A stretch of DNA of 64,000 nt from Hyphomicrobiales bacterium (GTDB lineage Bacteria > Pseudomonadota > Alphaproteobacteria > Rhizobiales > Beijerinckiaceae): positions 1 through 64,000 of the forward strand of contig JAQGJH010000099.1 in assembly GCA_028290705.1 (NCBI GenBank). The letters are read 5' to 3'. A program made the position numbers and the translations under genes. Below, piece by piece: positions 1 through 9,163 of this stretch. Under the pieces are notes generated by a model that saw only the letters and a list, made by a program, of their open reading frames with translations, was not told the DNA's origin and did no database searches. Positions within the stretch are counted from its first letter, which is position 1. Every line of letters starts with the position of its first letter.

Positions 1-397
1 GAACCGGCGAACCCCGCCAAACGGGGGACGCGACTTAAAGCAACGACGGACCGGGCTTTTTCGTCTCTGTCGGCCCTCCAAAGGCCGGCGTACCGAAGAG
101 GCTTGTCTTTCTTGCCGGGCGTGCGGAAGGGAGCTCATCCCTATCCAAGCGAAGGCCACCACACCTTGGACAGCAGTCCTGCATCCGCAGTTCTGTCTTC
201 CGGGGTCGACGTGTCCACGGCGCAGCACCCGATCGCGGGTTCGTCTGGTTGGTCTTCCAACCGGCGCGCTTTCGATCATGGGTGGCGGGTCAACTGATCG
301 ATCGCGTCTCCAAAGCGCGACCGGCTCAGCATCGCCATCCTCCCCGAAGCCGTTTTTGCTTTTGGCGCGGAGGACCCGCGCCCTTCGAAGGGATGCC
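1..397 (+). promoter_or_regulatory. Structured 5' leader of the ornithine decarboxylase gene (speF-type RNA motif candidate)
   Basis: About 400 bases precede the decarboxylase start with no convincing gene. The stretch is rich in compact hairpins: CGGCC/GGCCG at 71-87, AGGGA/TCCCT at 128-142, TCCAA/TTGGA at 144-170, GGTTGG-TCTT-CCAACC at 247-262, GCGCGG/CCGCGC at 365-381 and the palindrome CCCTTCGAAGGG at 381-392, the last just at the ribosome-binding site. Alphaproteobacteria are known to carry a long conserved RNA (the speF motif) upstream of this same gene, so polyamine-linked control of the operon is inferred. I identify it by position and structure, not by an alignment; the 5' end may lie outside the window. 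Confidence 0.6.
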
Positions 398-400
398 GCG

Positions 401-1543
401 ATGACCGACCGTATCATCGAATTTCTGCGTGACCGCCGCCAGAATGGTCTGGATGACGGACCGTGCATGGTCCTCGACCTCGACGTCGTGCGCGACAACT
501 ACACGTCCTTCGCCCGGGCGCTGCCGGACACGCGCGTGTTCTACGCCGTGAAGGCCAACCCCGCGCCGGAAGTGCTGTCGCTGCTCGCCCAGCTCGGCTC
601 CTGCTTCGACACGGCTTCGGTCGTGGAAATCCAGCAGGCGCTGGCCGCCGGCGCGTCGCCCGACCGCCTGAGCTACGGCAACACGATCAAGAAGGAGCGC
701 GACATCGCGCGGGCTTATGAGCTCGGCGTGCGCCTCTTCGCGGTCGATTCCGAAGCCGAGGTCGAGAAGATCGCCCGCGCGGCTCCCGGCTCGCGCGTCT
801 TCTGCCGCATTCTCTGCGCGGGCGAAGGCGCCGAATGGCCGCTGTCGCGCAAGTTCGGCTGCGTGCCCGAGATGGCGGCGCGCGTGCTCGAACATGCGCA
901 TCGCCTCGGCCTGGTGGCCTATGGACTGTCGTTCCACGTCGGGTCGCAGCAGCGCAATCCGCGCATGTGGGACGGCGCCCTGAAGTCCTCGGCGACGATC
1001 TTCCGGGATCTGGCCGAGCGCGGCATCCACCTCCAGATGGTCAATCTGGGCGGCGGGTTCCCGACCAAGTACCTCAAGGACGTGCCGGCGGTGAAAGCCT
1101 ACGGCCAGGCCATCTTCAGGAGCCTGCGCAAGCACTTCGGCAACCGCATTCCGGAGACGATCATCGAGCCGGGTCGCGGCATGGTCGGCAACGCCGGCCT
1201 GATCGAGGCCGAAGTGGTGCTCATCTCCAAGAAGGCGGACGACGACAAGGTGAACTGGGTCTATCTCGACATCGGCAAGTTCAACGGACTGGCCGAAACC
1301 ATGGACGAGATGATCCGGTACCCGATTCGCACCGAATTCGACGGTGATGAGACGACGCCTTGCGTGCTGGCCGGGCCGACCTGCGATTCGGTCGACGTGC
1401 TCTACGAGAAGGACCCGTATTTCCTTCCCGTGAGCCTCGAGATCGGCTCGAAGGTGCTGATCGAGGGAACGGGCGCCTATACGACGACCTATTCGGCCGT
1501 GGGCTTCAACGGCTTCCCTCCGCTCAAATCCTACGTGATCTGA
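401..1543 (+). CDS. odc: Ornithine decarboxylase, PLP fold-type III (ODC/LdcA family)
   Basis: 380-residue cytoplasmic enzyme that decarboxylates L-ornithine to putrescine. PLP-binding Lys51 sits in YAVKANP. Other family motifs are HVGSQ, NLGGGFPTKY, the phosphate-gripping EPGRG and the C-terminal GPTCDSVD, whose Cys-Asp completes the active site across the dimer. The ATG at 401 is preferred over a longer in-frame GTG/ATG reading because it follows a GAAGGGA Shine-Dalgarno and gives the usual length near 377 residues. Homospermidine synthase two genes downstream fixes the role: putrescine supply for homospermidine. Lysine or diaminopimelate as side substrates cannot be excluded from sequence. 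Confidence 0.9.
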   Translation: MTDRIIEFLRDRRQNGLDDGPCMVLDLDVVRDNYTSFARALPDTRVFYAVKANPAPEVLSLLAQLGSCFDTASVVEIQQALAAGASPDRLSYGNTIKKERDIARAYELGVRLFAVDSEAEVEKIARAAPGSRVFCRILCAGEGAEWPLSRKFGCVPEMAARVLEHAHRLGLVAYGLSFHVGSQQRNPRMWDGALKSSATIFRDLAERGIHLQMVNLGGGFPTKYLKDVPAVKAYGQAIFRSLRKHFGNRIPETIIEPGRGMVGNAGLIEAEVVLISKKADDDKVNWVYLDIGKFNGLAETMDEMIRYPIRTEFDGDETTPCVLAGPTCDSVDVLYEKDPYFLPVSLEIGSKVLIEGTGAYTTTYSAVGFNGFPPLKSYVI

Positions 1544-1555
1544 GCCACGCGATGA

Positions 1556-1581
1556 CCTCTCCCCGGCGGGGAGAGGCTTTT
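1556..1581 (+). terminator. Hairpin after the decarboxylase gene (terminator or repeat palindrome)
   Basis: CCTCTCCC (1556-1563) pairs with GGGAGAGG (1569-1576) around a short loop and is followed by CTTTT. It could attenuate transcription between the decarboxylase gene and the acetyltransferase gene. Similar CTCCCC/GGGGAG palindromes are dispersed repeats in rhizobia. Confidence 0.5.
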
Positions 1582-1659
1582 CCGCCAAGAACCAGTCCCG
1601 GACGGCCGGCGCGCGAGCGCTCGGTGCGAGGGTCGTCTGCCCGCCTCAGGGAGGCCGCG

Positions 1660-2274
1660 ATGACCTATGTCTCGAACGATGTCTTCACCGGCCAGCCGGT
1701 TTCTCTCGTCCTCGGCCAGCCGCTCCTGCGCGACGACCTCGTCATCTCGAGCGAGCGTGTGCAGGACGTGGCGGCGCGCGAGCGGCTGCTCGACGACGCC
1801 TTCGGCGCCGCGCGCTTCCAGAAGACCTGCGAGCGCCTGCGCGAAGGCCGCATGGCGGCCGCCGGCCTGTCTTTGTCGGCGCATGTCGATGGCGCGCTCG
1901 CGGGCACGATCCGGTTCTGGCACGTCGAGGCGGGCGACCGTCCGGCGTTGCTGCTCGGCCCGGTCGCGGTCGACGAGCGTCATCGCTCGCTCGGCATCGG
2001 CCGCAAGCTGATCGTCGAGGGCCTGTTCCGCGCCATGCAGCGCGGCCACAAGTCCGTGCTGCTGGTGGGTGACGCGCCGTACTACAACCGCTTCGGTTTC
2101 GAACGCTCGGCCACGCGCGGCCTGTCGCTGCCCGGTCCGGTCGACGAAGCGCGGTTTCTCGGGCTCGAGCTCGCGCCCGGTTCGCTGGCCGGCGCGCGCG
2201 GCATGGTGCGGGCCACGGGCGCGCGCATGCTCCACGAAGCACCGGCCGACGGGACATTCCTGCGGGCCGCCTGA
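1660..2274 (+). CDS. GNAT-family N-acetyltransferase
   Basis: 204 residues. The acetyl-CoA binding motif A is visible as RSLGIGRKL near residue 110, followed by PYYNRFGFE, the usual beta6-beta7 splay of GNAT enzymes. The ATG at 1660 follows CAGGGAG with good spacing; longer readings run back through the decarboxylase gene in another frame. It lies between ornithine decarboxylase and homospermidine synthase, the common alphaproteobacterial order, so a polyamine or related amine may be the acceptor, but that is inference from context only. Confidence 0.8.
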   Translation: MTYVSNDVFTGQPVSLVLGQPLLRDDLVISSERVQDVAARERLLDDAFGAARFQKTCERLREGRMAAAGLSLSAHVDGALAGTIRFWHVEAGDRPALLLGPVAVDERHRSLGIGRKLIVEGLFRAMQRGHKSVLLVGDAPYYNRFGFERSATRGLSLPGPVDEARFLGLELAPGSLAGARGMVRATGARMLHEAPADGTFLRAA

Positions 2275-2404
2275 TCAACTCGGGTTGACCTGAAGCCCCT
2301 GCTTTGCTTTCAACTCGGCCAAACCTCGCGTCGCGCTGCCGTCATGGAGCGCGACGCATCATTTCGAGATCCGCACAGCGCGATCTGCAAGAACGGAGAA
2401 GACG

Positions 2405-3835
2405 ATGTCGCAATGGCCCGTGCACGGCACCATTTCAGGCCCGATCGTGATGATCGGTTTCGGCTCGATCGGCCGGGGAACGCTGCCGCTCATCGAGCGC
2501 CATTTCAAATACGACAAGTCGCGCTTCACCGTGATCGATCCCGAGGACAAGGATCGCGCGCTGGTCGACAAGAGCGGCTACCGCTTCGTCAAGGAAGCGG
2601 TAACGCGCGAGAATTACGCCGAGTTGCTGAAGCCGCTGCTGACCGAAGGCGGCGGCCAGGGCTTTCTCGTCAACCTGTCGGTCGAAGTGTCGTCGGGCGA
2701 TCTGATGCGCCTCTGCAACGAGATCGGCGCGCTCTACATCGACACGGTGGCCGAGCCCTGGAAGGGCTTTTACACCGACGCCGGCCTCAGCGTCTCGCAG
2801 CGCTCGAACTACGCGCTGCGCCAGGTGATTCTCGATCTGCGCGCCGACATGCCGGAAGGCCCGACGGCGGTGTCGTGCTGCGGCGCGAACCCCGGCATGG
2901 TGTCGTGGTTCGTCAAGCAGGCGCTGCTCAACGTCGCGGCCGATTGCGGCGTCGACGCGCCGGAGCCGACGACGCGCGAGGGCTGGGCGCAGCTGGCGCA
3001 GGCGGCCGGCGTCAAGGGCATCCACATCGCCGAGCGCGACACGCAGCGCGCGCGCGATCCGAAGCCCATGGGCGTGTTCGTCAACACCTGGTCGGTCGAG
3101 GGCTTCGTCTCCGAAGGCCTGCAGCCGTCCGAACTCGGCTGGGGCACGCACGAGAAGGCGTTGCCGCCGGAAGGGCGCGAACATGATTTCGGTAGCGGCG
3201 CGGCAATCTACCTGATGCGTCCGGGCGCGGGCACGCGCGTGCGGTCCTGGACCCCGACCGCGCAGGCTCAGCACGGCTTCCTGGTGACCCACAACGAATC
3301 GATTTCCATCGCCGACTACCTGACCGTGCGGGAAGACGGCGAGGCGGTGTACCGCCCGACCTGCCATTACGCCTATCATCCGGCGAACGATGCGGTCCTG
3401 TCGCTGCACGAGATGGCGGGCAGCGGCTGGCACCAGCAGAAGGAGTCGAAGATTCTCGACGAGAACGAGATCGTCGACGGCATCGACGAACTCGGCGTGC
3501 TGCTCTACGGCCATAAGAAGAACGCCTATTGGTATGGCTCGCAGCTCTCGATCGAGGAGACGCGCCGCATTGCTCCGTATCAGAACGCCACGGGCCTGCA
3601 GGTGACGAGCGCGGTGCTGGCCGGCATGGTCTGGGCGCTGGAAAATCCGAACGCCGGGATCGTCGAGGCCGACGAGCTCGACTTCCGCCGGTGCCTCGAA
3701 GTGCAGCGCCCTTATCTCGGCCCGGTGATCGGCGAATACACCGACTGGACGCCTCTGCGCGACCGCGGCGTGCTGTTCCCCGAAGAGGTGGACGAGGAAG
3801 ATCCGTGGCAGTTCCAGAACGTCATCGTGCGGTAA
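2405..3835 (+). CDS. hss: Homospermidine synthase
   Basis: 476-residue cytoplasmic NAD-dependent enzyme that condenses two putrescines (or putrescine with spermidine) into homospermidine. The N-terminus holds the Rossmann motif GFGSIGRG (about residues 19-26); the saccharopine-dehydrogenase-like body follows, with CCGANPGMVSWFV near residues 158-170. Length matches bacterial Hss (about 475-480). ATG 2405 follows ACGGAGAAG. Third gene of the polyamine operon, supplied with putrescine by the decarboxylase at 401-1543. Confidence 0.95.
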   Translation: MSQWPVHGTISGPIVMIGFGSIGRGTLPLIERHFKYDKSRFTVIDPEDKDRALVDKSGYRFVKEAVTRENYAELLKPLLTEGGGQGFLVNLSVEVSSGDLMRLCNEIGALYIDTVAEPWKGFYTDAGLSVSQRSNYALRQVILDLRADMPEGPTAVSCCGANPGMVSWFVKQALLNVAADCGVDAPEPTTREGWAQLAQAAGVKGIHIAERDTQRARDPKPMGVFVNTWSVEGFVSEGLQPSELGWGTHEKALPPEGREHDFGSGAAIYLMRPGAGTRVRSWTPTAQAQHGFLVTHNESISIADYLTVREDGEAVYRPTCHYAYHPANDAVLSLHEMAGSGWHQQKESKILDENEIVDGIDELGVLLYGHKKNAYWYGSQLSIEETRRIAPYQNATGLQVTSAVLAGMVWALENPNAGIVEADELDFRRCLEVQRPYLGPVIGEYTDWTPLRDRGVLFPEEVDEEDPWQFQNVIVR

Positions 3836-3862
3836 CGCCCGGTGCTCAGATGACGCGCGCGC

Positions 3863-3883
3863 CCTTCTCCCTTGGGGAGAAGG
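3863..3883. repeat. Dispersed palindrome of the TTCTCC/GGAGAA type
   Basis: CCTTCTCC (3863-3870) and GGAGAAGG (3876-3883) form a perfect hairpin just after the homospermidine synthase gene. The following text to about 3915, ending in GCCGGATGAGGGG, has the look of a rhizobial intergenic mosaic element. It opens a 393-base non-coding stretch (3836-4228) that is mostly repeat sequence. Confidence 0.55.
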
Positions 3884-4057
3884 TGTCCGCGGAGCGGCCG
3901 GATGAGGGGCGCTGATTCCGGTCGGTGTGGCGCGACCGCCACCCCGGCCCTCCCGAGGGGCAAAGACGCTACGTCGAGTCGCTCTCCGCCTACCACAAGG
4001 GGGAGGGAGAAGGGGGAGCTAGGCTCGGGGTCGCAGGAGGCGAGGAAAGCCTGCACC

Positions 4058-4153
4058 GTCCTTGCGAGCGGAGCGAAGCAATCCAGTGGAACGCGGCCGG
4101 GCGTCGTGCATCCGACGATGGATTGCCGCGTCGCTTCGCTCCTCGCAATGACG
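4058..4153. repeat. REP-like inverted repeat element
   Basis: The left arm TGCGAGCGGAGCGAAGCAAT (4062-4081) is an imperfect reverse complement of the right arm at 4121-4149 (GATTGCCGCG then TCGCTTCGCTCCTCGCAAT). The two arms, about 40 bases apart, form a long imperfect stem. This arrangement is a familiar dispersed element in Rhizobiales intergenic DNA. It sits between convergent genes. Confidence 0.7.
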
Positions 4154-4204
4154 AGGCTGGGGTGACGTGGACAGAGCCCCTCGTCAGCGGGCATCCGCCG
4201 GAGG

Positions 4205-4223
4205 CTTCTCCCGACGGGAGAAG
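4205..4223 (-). terminator. Hairpin at the end of corA, between convergent genes
   Basis: CTTCTCCC (4205-4212), loop GAC, GGGAGAAG (4216-4223): a perfect 8-bp stem six bases past the corA stop. It could terminate corA and also reads as one more dispersed TTCTCCC palindrome. Confidence 0.55.
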
Positions 4224-4228
4224 TCGCC

Positions 4229-5233
4229 CTAAAGCCAGCCGCGACGCTTGAAGTAGAAGTAGGGTACGAGCGCCGCCACGATCATCAAGACGAGCGACAT
4301 CGGATAGCCGAACTCCCAGTCGAGTTCCGGCATATGCTTGAAGTTCATGCCGTACACCGACGCGACGAGTGTCGGCGGCATCAGGCAGACGGCGGCGATC
4401 GAGAAGATCTTGATGATCTGGTTCTGCTCGAGGTTGATCAGCCCGAGCGTCGCATCCAGCATGAACTGGATTTTTCCCGACAGATAGGACGAGTGGTCGC
4501 TGAGCGAGGCGACGTCGCGCTGGAGCACGCGCAGGCGGACGCGCGCTTCCTTGTTGGCTTTCTTGTCGGTCTCGAAAGCTGCGGTGTGGTAGGTCGCCAG
4601 CCGGTTGATGCTGACGAGGCTTTCGCGCACGAGTCCGAGCAGGTCGCCTTCGCGGCCGATGCTCTCTATGACGCGCTGCAGATCGCGCGTCTTGGTTGTG
4701 CGTCGCCGCTTCGTCTCGGGACGGAAGACCTCGCGGGAAATCGAATCGATCTTCACGCCGACACGCTCCAGAGCGTCGGCGATCCTGTCGATCAGCGCCT
4801 CCAGAAGGCCGAGCATGATCTGCTCGCCATTGGCGCAGGAGACCAGGCCGGGCCGCTGGGTCCGCATGGCGTAGTTCAGAAAGGGGCGCGGCTCGGCATA
4901 GCGCACGGTCACGAGCGTTTGGCCCTTCAGGATGAAGGTCACGGGGGTGGGCGCGGGCTCGTCCGTGTCGAGGTGCACGAGCCCCGTCACGGTCATGAAT
5001 TCCGCTCCGTCCTCGTTGTAGAGGCGGGCCGAGACCTCGATCTCCTGCATCTCCTCGCGGGTCGGAATCGAGATGCCGACCTTCTCCTCGACGAAGCGGT
5101 CTTCGGCGGGAGTCGGATTGTAGAGATCGATCCAGGGGAACTGGCTGTCGGGCAGATCAGCGGGTTCGCGCAGCGGCAGTTGCACGTCGACGGGCGACAG
5201 GTGGTCGTCTTTTCTGAAATAGATGCGCAGCAT
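4229..5233 (-). CDS. corA: Magnesium/cobalt transporter CorA family
   Basis: 334 residues. Large cytoplasmic N-terminal alpha/beta domain, a long stalk helix, then two C-terminal membrane helices with the signature YGMNF at the pore mouth and an acidic turn before the second helix, ending in a basic KRRGWL tail. It imports Mg2+ (or Co2+/Ni2+) down the membrane potential as a pentamer. The ATG at 5233 (MLRIYF) is chosen over an upstream GTG at 5272 because family members begin here. Monocistronic; convergent with the polyamine operon. Confidence 0.92.
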   Translation of the reverse strand: MLRIYFRKDDHLSPVDVQLPLREPADLPDSQFPWIDLYNPTPAEDRFVEEKVGISIPTREEMQEIEVSARLYNEDGAEFMTVTGLVHLDTDEPAPTPVTFILKGQTLVTVRYAEPRPFLNYAMRTQRPGLVSCANGEQIMLGLLEALIDRIADALERVGVKIDSISREVFRPETKRRRTTKTRDLQRVIESIGREGDLLGLVRESLVSINRLATYHTAAFETDKKANKEARVRLRVLQRDVASLSDHSSYLSGKIQFMLDATLGLINLEQNQIIKIFSIAAVCLMPPTLVASVYGMNFKHMPELDWEFGYPMSLVLMIVAALVPYFYFKRRGWL

Positions 5234-5448
5234 AGGCGACCCCCGGGCCGAGATCCGCCTGACGGGCGTCACGGCCTGCCAGCCGTGCGCCGGCCGAAGC
5301 GGCCGCTCGTTCTCGTGTCTGGTGTTTGATCATCCGGATGGGCTGGCGCAGGCGAAAAGGGCGAACCCCGTTCGCCTCCCCGTGCGTCGGCCTGAAACCA
5401 GCCCTGACAGCAAGGCCGCGCCGGGTCAACCCTCAATGGCCGACAGGC

Positions 5449-8400
5449 TTACTCGGCGGCGATCCGGGTTAACGGGCCGGAGCGGAATTGCGCGAGCAAG
5501 GTCTCGCGTTCGGGCTCCACCTGCGCGAGGTGCCGGGCGCGAACGTGGCCGTAGCCGCGGATCTTCTCGGGCAGAGCCGCGAGCGCGATGGCCGACGCAT
5601 GATTGTCGCGGTCGAGGCGGACGGCGATTTCGCCGAGCAGCGCTTCATACTCCGCCAACGTCGCGCGATCCTGTCGCCGCTCGGCTGTTTTGCCGAAGAC
5701 ATCGAGCGGCGTTCCACGCAGGCGGCGCAGCGCCGCGAGCAGGCGCAGGCCCGGCAGGATCCAGGGCCCGAAGGTTATTTTCCGCGGCGGCTTGCCGTCG
5801 TGACCACGCGACAGCAGCGGCGGCGCGAAGTGGAATTCAACGCGCTTCACGCCGTCGAATTCGGCCGAGATGCGGCGGGCGAACTCGCCGTCCGTATGCA
5901 GCCGCGCCACCTCGTACTCGTCCTTGATGGCCATCAGCTTGTACAGGTAGCGCGCGACCGTGCGGGCGAGTTCGTCGCTGCCGGGCAGTCGCGCGGCTTC
6001 CGTCGCGGCCATCCGCTCGACCTGCTCGCGATAGCGCCGCGCATAGGCGGCATCCTGATAGTCGGTCAGCCAGGCGAAGCGGCTCGCGATCAGATCGGCG
6101 AGGCTTTCTTCCTGCGGGGCAAAGACTTTCCTGCCGGCGCCCGAAAGGACGTCGTCGATGGAAGCAGGCTCGGCGGCAAAACGACGGCCCCACGCGAAGG
6201 CCGCGCGGTTCATCGCCACGGCCTCGCCATTCAACTCGATGGCGCGCAACAGGGCACGTTCCGACAAGGGCACGAGACCCGATTGCCAGGCAAAACCCAG
6301 CATCATCATGTTGGCCGCGATGGTATTGCCAAACAGCGCGGCGGACAGTGCATTGGCATCCAGGAACGTCGCGCGGTCTCCGGTGGCGCGGCGGATGGCG
6401 GCGACCATCCGGTCGGTCGGCAAGCGGAAATCGGCGCTGCGGGCGAAATCGCCCGGCATGACTTCGCTCGTCGCCACAAGCGCGTGGGTGCGGCCATGGC
6501 GCATCGTTTCCAGCGTCTTGCGGGAGGCGGTCACGACGATGTCGCAGCCGAGCACGAGATCCGCATCCTCCGACGCGATGCGGATGGCATGGATGTCGGC
6601 GGGAGTTGCGGCGAGCCGCACGTGGCTCGTCACCGCGCCGCCCTTCTGGGCGATGCCCGCCATGTCGATGACGCCGCAGCCGCGGCCGTCGAGATGCGCC
6701 GCCATGCCGATCACCGCCCCGATGGTGACGATGCCGGTGCCGCCGATGCCGGTGATCAGGACCGCGTACGGATGCGAGCCGAGGACGGGCACGTCCGGCC
6801 GTGGCAGGCTGTCGGCGAAGTCGTCGCGCGCGGCGCGCTTTGACGGAGCCTTCGGCTTCGCGCCTTCGAGCGTCACGAAGGACGGGCAGAAACCTTCGAT
6901 GCAGGAATAATCGAGATTGCAGCTCGATTGATCGATGCGGCGCTTGCGGCCGAGCGGGGTGTCGAGGGGTTGCACGGAGACGCAGTTGGACGCGACGCCG
7001 CAATCGCCGCAGCCTTCGCAGACGCGTTCGTTGATGAAGACCCGCCGGCTCGGCGTCGCAATGGTCCCGCGCTTCCGACGGCGGCGTTTTTCGGCCGCGC
7101 AGGTCTGGTCGAAGATCAGCACGCTGGTCCCGCGAACGTCCGCGAGTTCGCGCTGCACGTCGTCGAAATCGGCACGAGGGTGAATGGTGACGCCGGGCGG
7201 CCAGTCGAAACCCGGCGGATATTTGTCGGGCTCGTCGGTCACGACGGCGATGCGGGCGACGCCTTCGGCATGAATCTGGCGCGCCATGCGGTCGACCGTG
7301 AGGCCGCCGTCATGGGTCTGCCCGCCCGTCATCGCGACCGCATCGTTGAACAAAATCTTGTACGTGATGTCGACGCCGCTCGAGACCGCGAAACGCAGCG
7401 CCAGGCTGCCGGAATGATTGTAGGTGCCGTCGCCGAGATTCTGGAACATGTGGCGGCGCGTCGAGAACGGCGCTTCGCCGATCCAGTTGGCGCCTTCGCC
7501 ACCCATCTGGGTGAAGCCCTCTGTCTCGCGGTCCATCCACTGGACCATGTAATGGCAGCCGATTCCCGCATAGGCGCGCGCGCCTTCCGGCACCTTGGTG
7601 GACGAATTGTGTGGGCAGCCCGAACAGAAATAGGCCGTGCGCGGCGGCAGGGTTTCGAGCGTGCCTGCGTCGCGACGCGCGCGGCGCAGATCGTCGAGCC
7701 TTGCCGCCACGGCGGGGTCGCGCGTGCGGGCGAGAAGGCGTTCGGCGACCGCGACGGCGATGTCGTGCGGATCGAGCGCACCCTTGACGGGGAACAGCCA
7801 TTCGCCTTTTTCATCGCGCTTGCCGACCACTCGCGGTCGCTGCGGCACGTCGTAGAGAAGCTCACGCACCTGCGTCTCGATGAGGGCGCGCTTTTCCTCG
7901 ACGACGATGCAGAGGTCGAGGCCATGGGCGAATTGCTTGAGGCCTTCCGGCTCCAGCGGCCAGGGGCACGCGACCTTGTAGAGCCGCACGCCGAGCTCGG
8001 CGCATCGGGCCTCGTCGAGGCCCAGATGTTCGAGCGCCTGCCGCGTGTCGAGATAGGATTTGCCGCTGCTGACGATGCCGATGCGCGGCGCGGGGCCGCC
8101 CTCGAAGATCACGCGATCGAGCTTGTTGGCGCGCAGCCAGGCCAGCACCGCGTCGATCTTGAAATCCTGCAGGCGCGCTTCCTGCGCCAGGACGGGATCG
8201 CGCGGCCGGATGTTCAATCCACCCGCCGGGCGGGGATCGGGTTCCGGCTCGCGCGGCCGCACGTGGCGCGCCGAGCCGTCCACGGACGCGCGGGACTCCA
8301 CCGTCTCCTTGACGCATTTCAGCCCGACCCAGACGCCGGCATAGCGCGACAGCGCGTAACCATAGAGTCCGTAGTCGATGATTTCCTGCACGCCCGCAGG

Positions 8401-8973
8401 GCTGAGGATCGGCATGGCGACGGCGACGAGATGAAGCTCCGACTGATGCGCGGTCGTGGAGGATTCGGCCGTGTGATCGTCGCCCATCAGGGCCAGCACG
8501 CCGCCATGGCGTGACGTGCCGGCGAGATTGGCGTGGCGGAACACGTCGCCGGACCGGTCGATGCCCGGGCCCTTGCCGTAGAACATGCCGAAGACGCCGG
8601 CGTGCCGGCCTTCCCCGCGCATCTCGGCCTGCTGCGACCCCCAGATGGCGGTCGCGGCGAGATCCTCGTTGAGACCAGGCTGGAACACGATGTTTTCGGG
8701 CGCGAGCCGGTCGTGGGCGAATTGCAGTTCGCGATCGAGACTGCCCAGCGGCGAGCCGCGATAGCCCGAGATGAAGCCGCCGGTATCGAGCCCCGCGGCC
8801 TTGTCGCGCGCCTTCTGCAGGAGCAGCAGTCGCACGATGGCCTCCGTGCCGAGGAGATAAACCCGGTCGCGGGCCAGGTCGTAACGGTCGGCGAGGCTGT
8901 CGATGGCAAGGTCGGACATCAGGTCCGCCGAAGCCTGCCGGGTGTCGTCCGGATCCTGAAGCTCATGCGTCAT
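5449..8973 (-). CDS. Indolepyruvate ferredoxin oxidoreductase, fused single chain
   Basis: 1174 residues. It oxidatively decarboxylates aryl 2-oxoacids such as indolepyruvate to acyl-CoA with ferredoxin. Order of parts: pyrimidine-binding TPP domain (about 40-230, with GYRGSPLG and GDDHTAESSTTAHQS), TPP pyrophosphate domain (about 445-580, with CSGCPHNSS and NDAVAMTGGQ), a ferredoxin-like cysteine cluster starting CEGCGDC at 652, and a gamma domain from about 735 with ITGIGGTGIVTIG. The ATG at 8973 is preferred: the longer reading to 9456 runs antisense into the DUF1007 gene. Archaea use separate IorA/IorB; the fused form is usual in aerobic proteobacteria and serves aromatic amino acid catabolism. 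No neighbouring ferredoxin gene is seen. Confidence 0.93.
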   Translation of the reverse strand: MTHELQDPDDTRQASADLMSDLAIDSLADRYDLARDRVYLLGTEAIVRLLLLQKARDKAAGLDTGGFISGYRGSPLGSLDRELQFAHDRLAPENIVFQPGLNEDLAATAIWGSQQAEMRGEGRHAGVFGMFYGKGPGIDRSGDVFRHANLAGTSRHGGVLALMGDDHTAESSTTAHQSELHLVAVAMPILSPAGVQEIIDYGLYGYALSRYAGVWVGLKCVKETVESRASVDGSARHVRPREPEPDPRPAGGLNIRPRDPVLAQEARLQDFKIDAVLAWLRANKLDRVIFEGGPAPRIGIVSSGKSYLDTRQALEHLGLDEARCAELGVRLYKVACPWPLEPEGLKQFAHGLDLCIVVEEKRALIETQVRELLYDVPQRPRVVGKRDEKGEWLFPVKGALDPHDIAVAVAERLLARTRDPAVAARLDDLRRARRDAGTLETLPPRTAYFCSGCPHNSSTKVPEGARAYAGIGCHYMVQWMDRETEGFTQMGGEGANWIGEAPFSTRRHMFQNLGDGTYNHSGSLALRFAVSSGVDITYKILFNDAVAMTGGQTHDGGLTVDRMARQIHAEGVARIAVVTDEPDKYPPGFDWPPGVTIHPRADFDDVQRELADVRGTSVLIFDQTCAAEKRRRRKRGTIATPSRRVFINERVCEGCGDCGVASNCVSVQPLDTPLGRKRRIDQSSCNLDYSCIEGFCPSFVTLEGAKPKAPSKRAARDDFADSLPRPDVPVLGSHPYAVLITGIGGTGIVTIGAVIGMAAHLDGRGCGVIDMAGIAQKGGAVTSHVRLAATPADIHAIRIASEDADLVLGCDIVVTASRKTLETMRHGRTHALVATSEVMPGDFARSADFRLPTDRMVAAIRRATGDRATFLDANALSAALFGNTIAANMMMLGFAWQSGLVPLSERALLRAIELNGEAVAMNRAAFAWGRRFAAEPASIDDVLSGAGRKVFAPQEESLADLIASRFAWLTDYQDAAYARRYREQVERMAATEAARLPGSDELARTVARYLYKLMAIKDEYEVARLHTDGEFARRISAEFDGVKRVEFHFAPPLLSRGHDGKPPRKITFGPWILPGLRLLAALRRLRGTPLDVFGKTAERRQDRATLAEYEALLGEIAVRLDRDNHASAIALAALPEKIRGYGHVRARHLAQVEPERETLLAQFRSGPLTRIAAE

Positions 8974-9163
8974 GGGCGGAATATGGGCATGCTGGCGCAA
9001 GCCGTAAAGCGGCTTCCAAGGGTTTGCCGGGAAGAGGTTGTGCTGCGTTGCGAAGCCCTCACGGCCTCGTGCTCCGCCATGGTTCGGCCAGACTTGCGCG
9101 GCATGTGGATTTGACCTGTTCTGGTCCGTAGCCCACCGGGCGGCGATTCGAGGAAACGACGAC

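Noticed and set aside
103-297. Short open frame inside the decarboxylase leader
   Set aside because: TTG start with no ribosome site, low-complexity composition and overlap with several hairpins; more likely untranslated RNA.
326-1588. Long minus-strand frame opposite ornithine decarboxylase
   Set aside because: Arg/His/Asp-rich composition typical of an antisense shadow in GC-rich DNA; no domain text. The same applies to long frames opposite the homospermidine synthase, IPFOR, gltB and galU genes.
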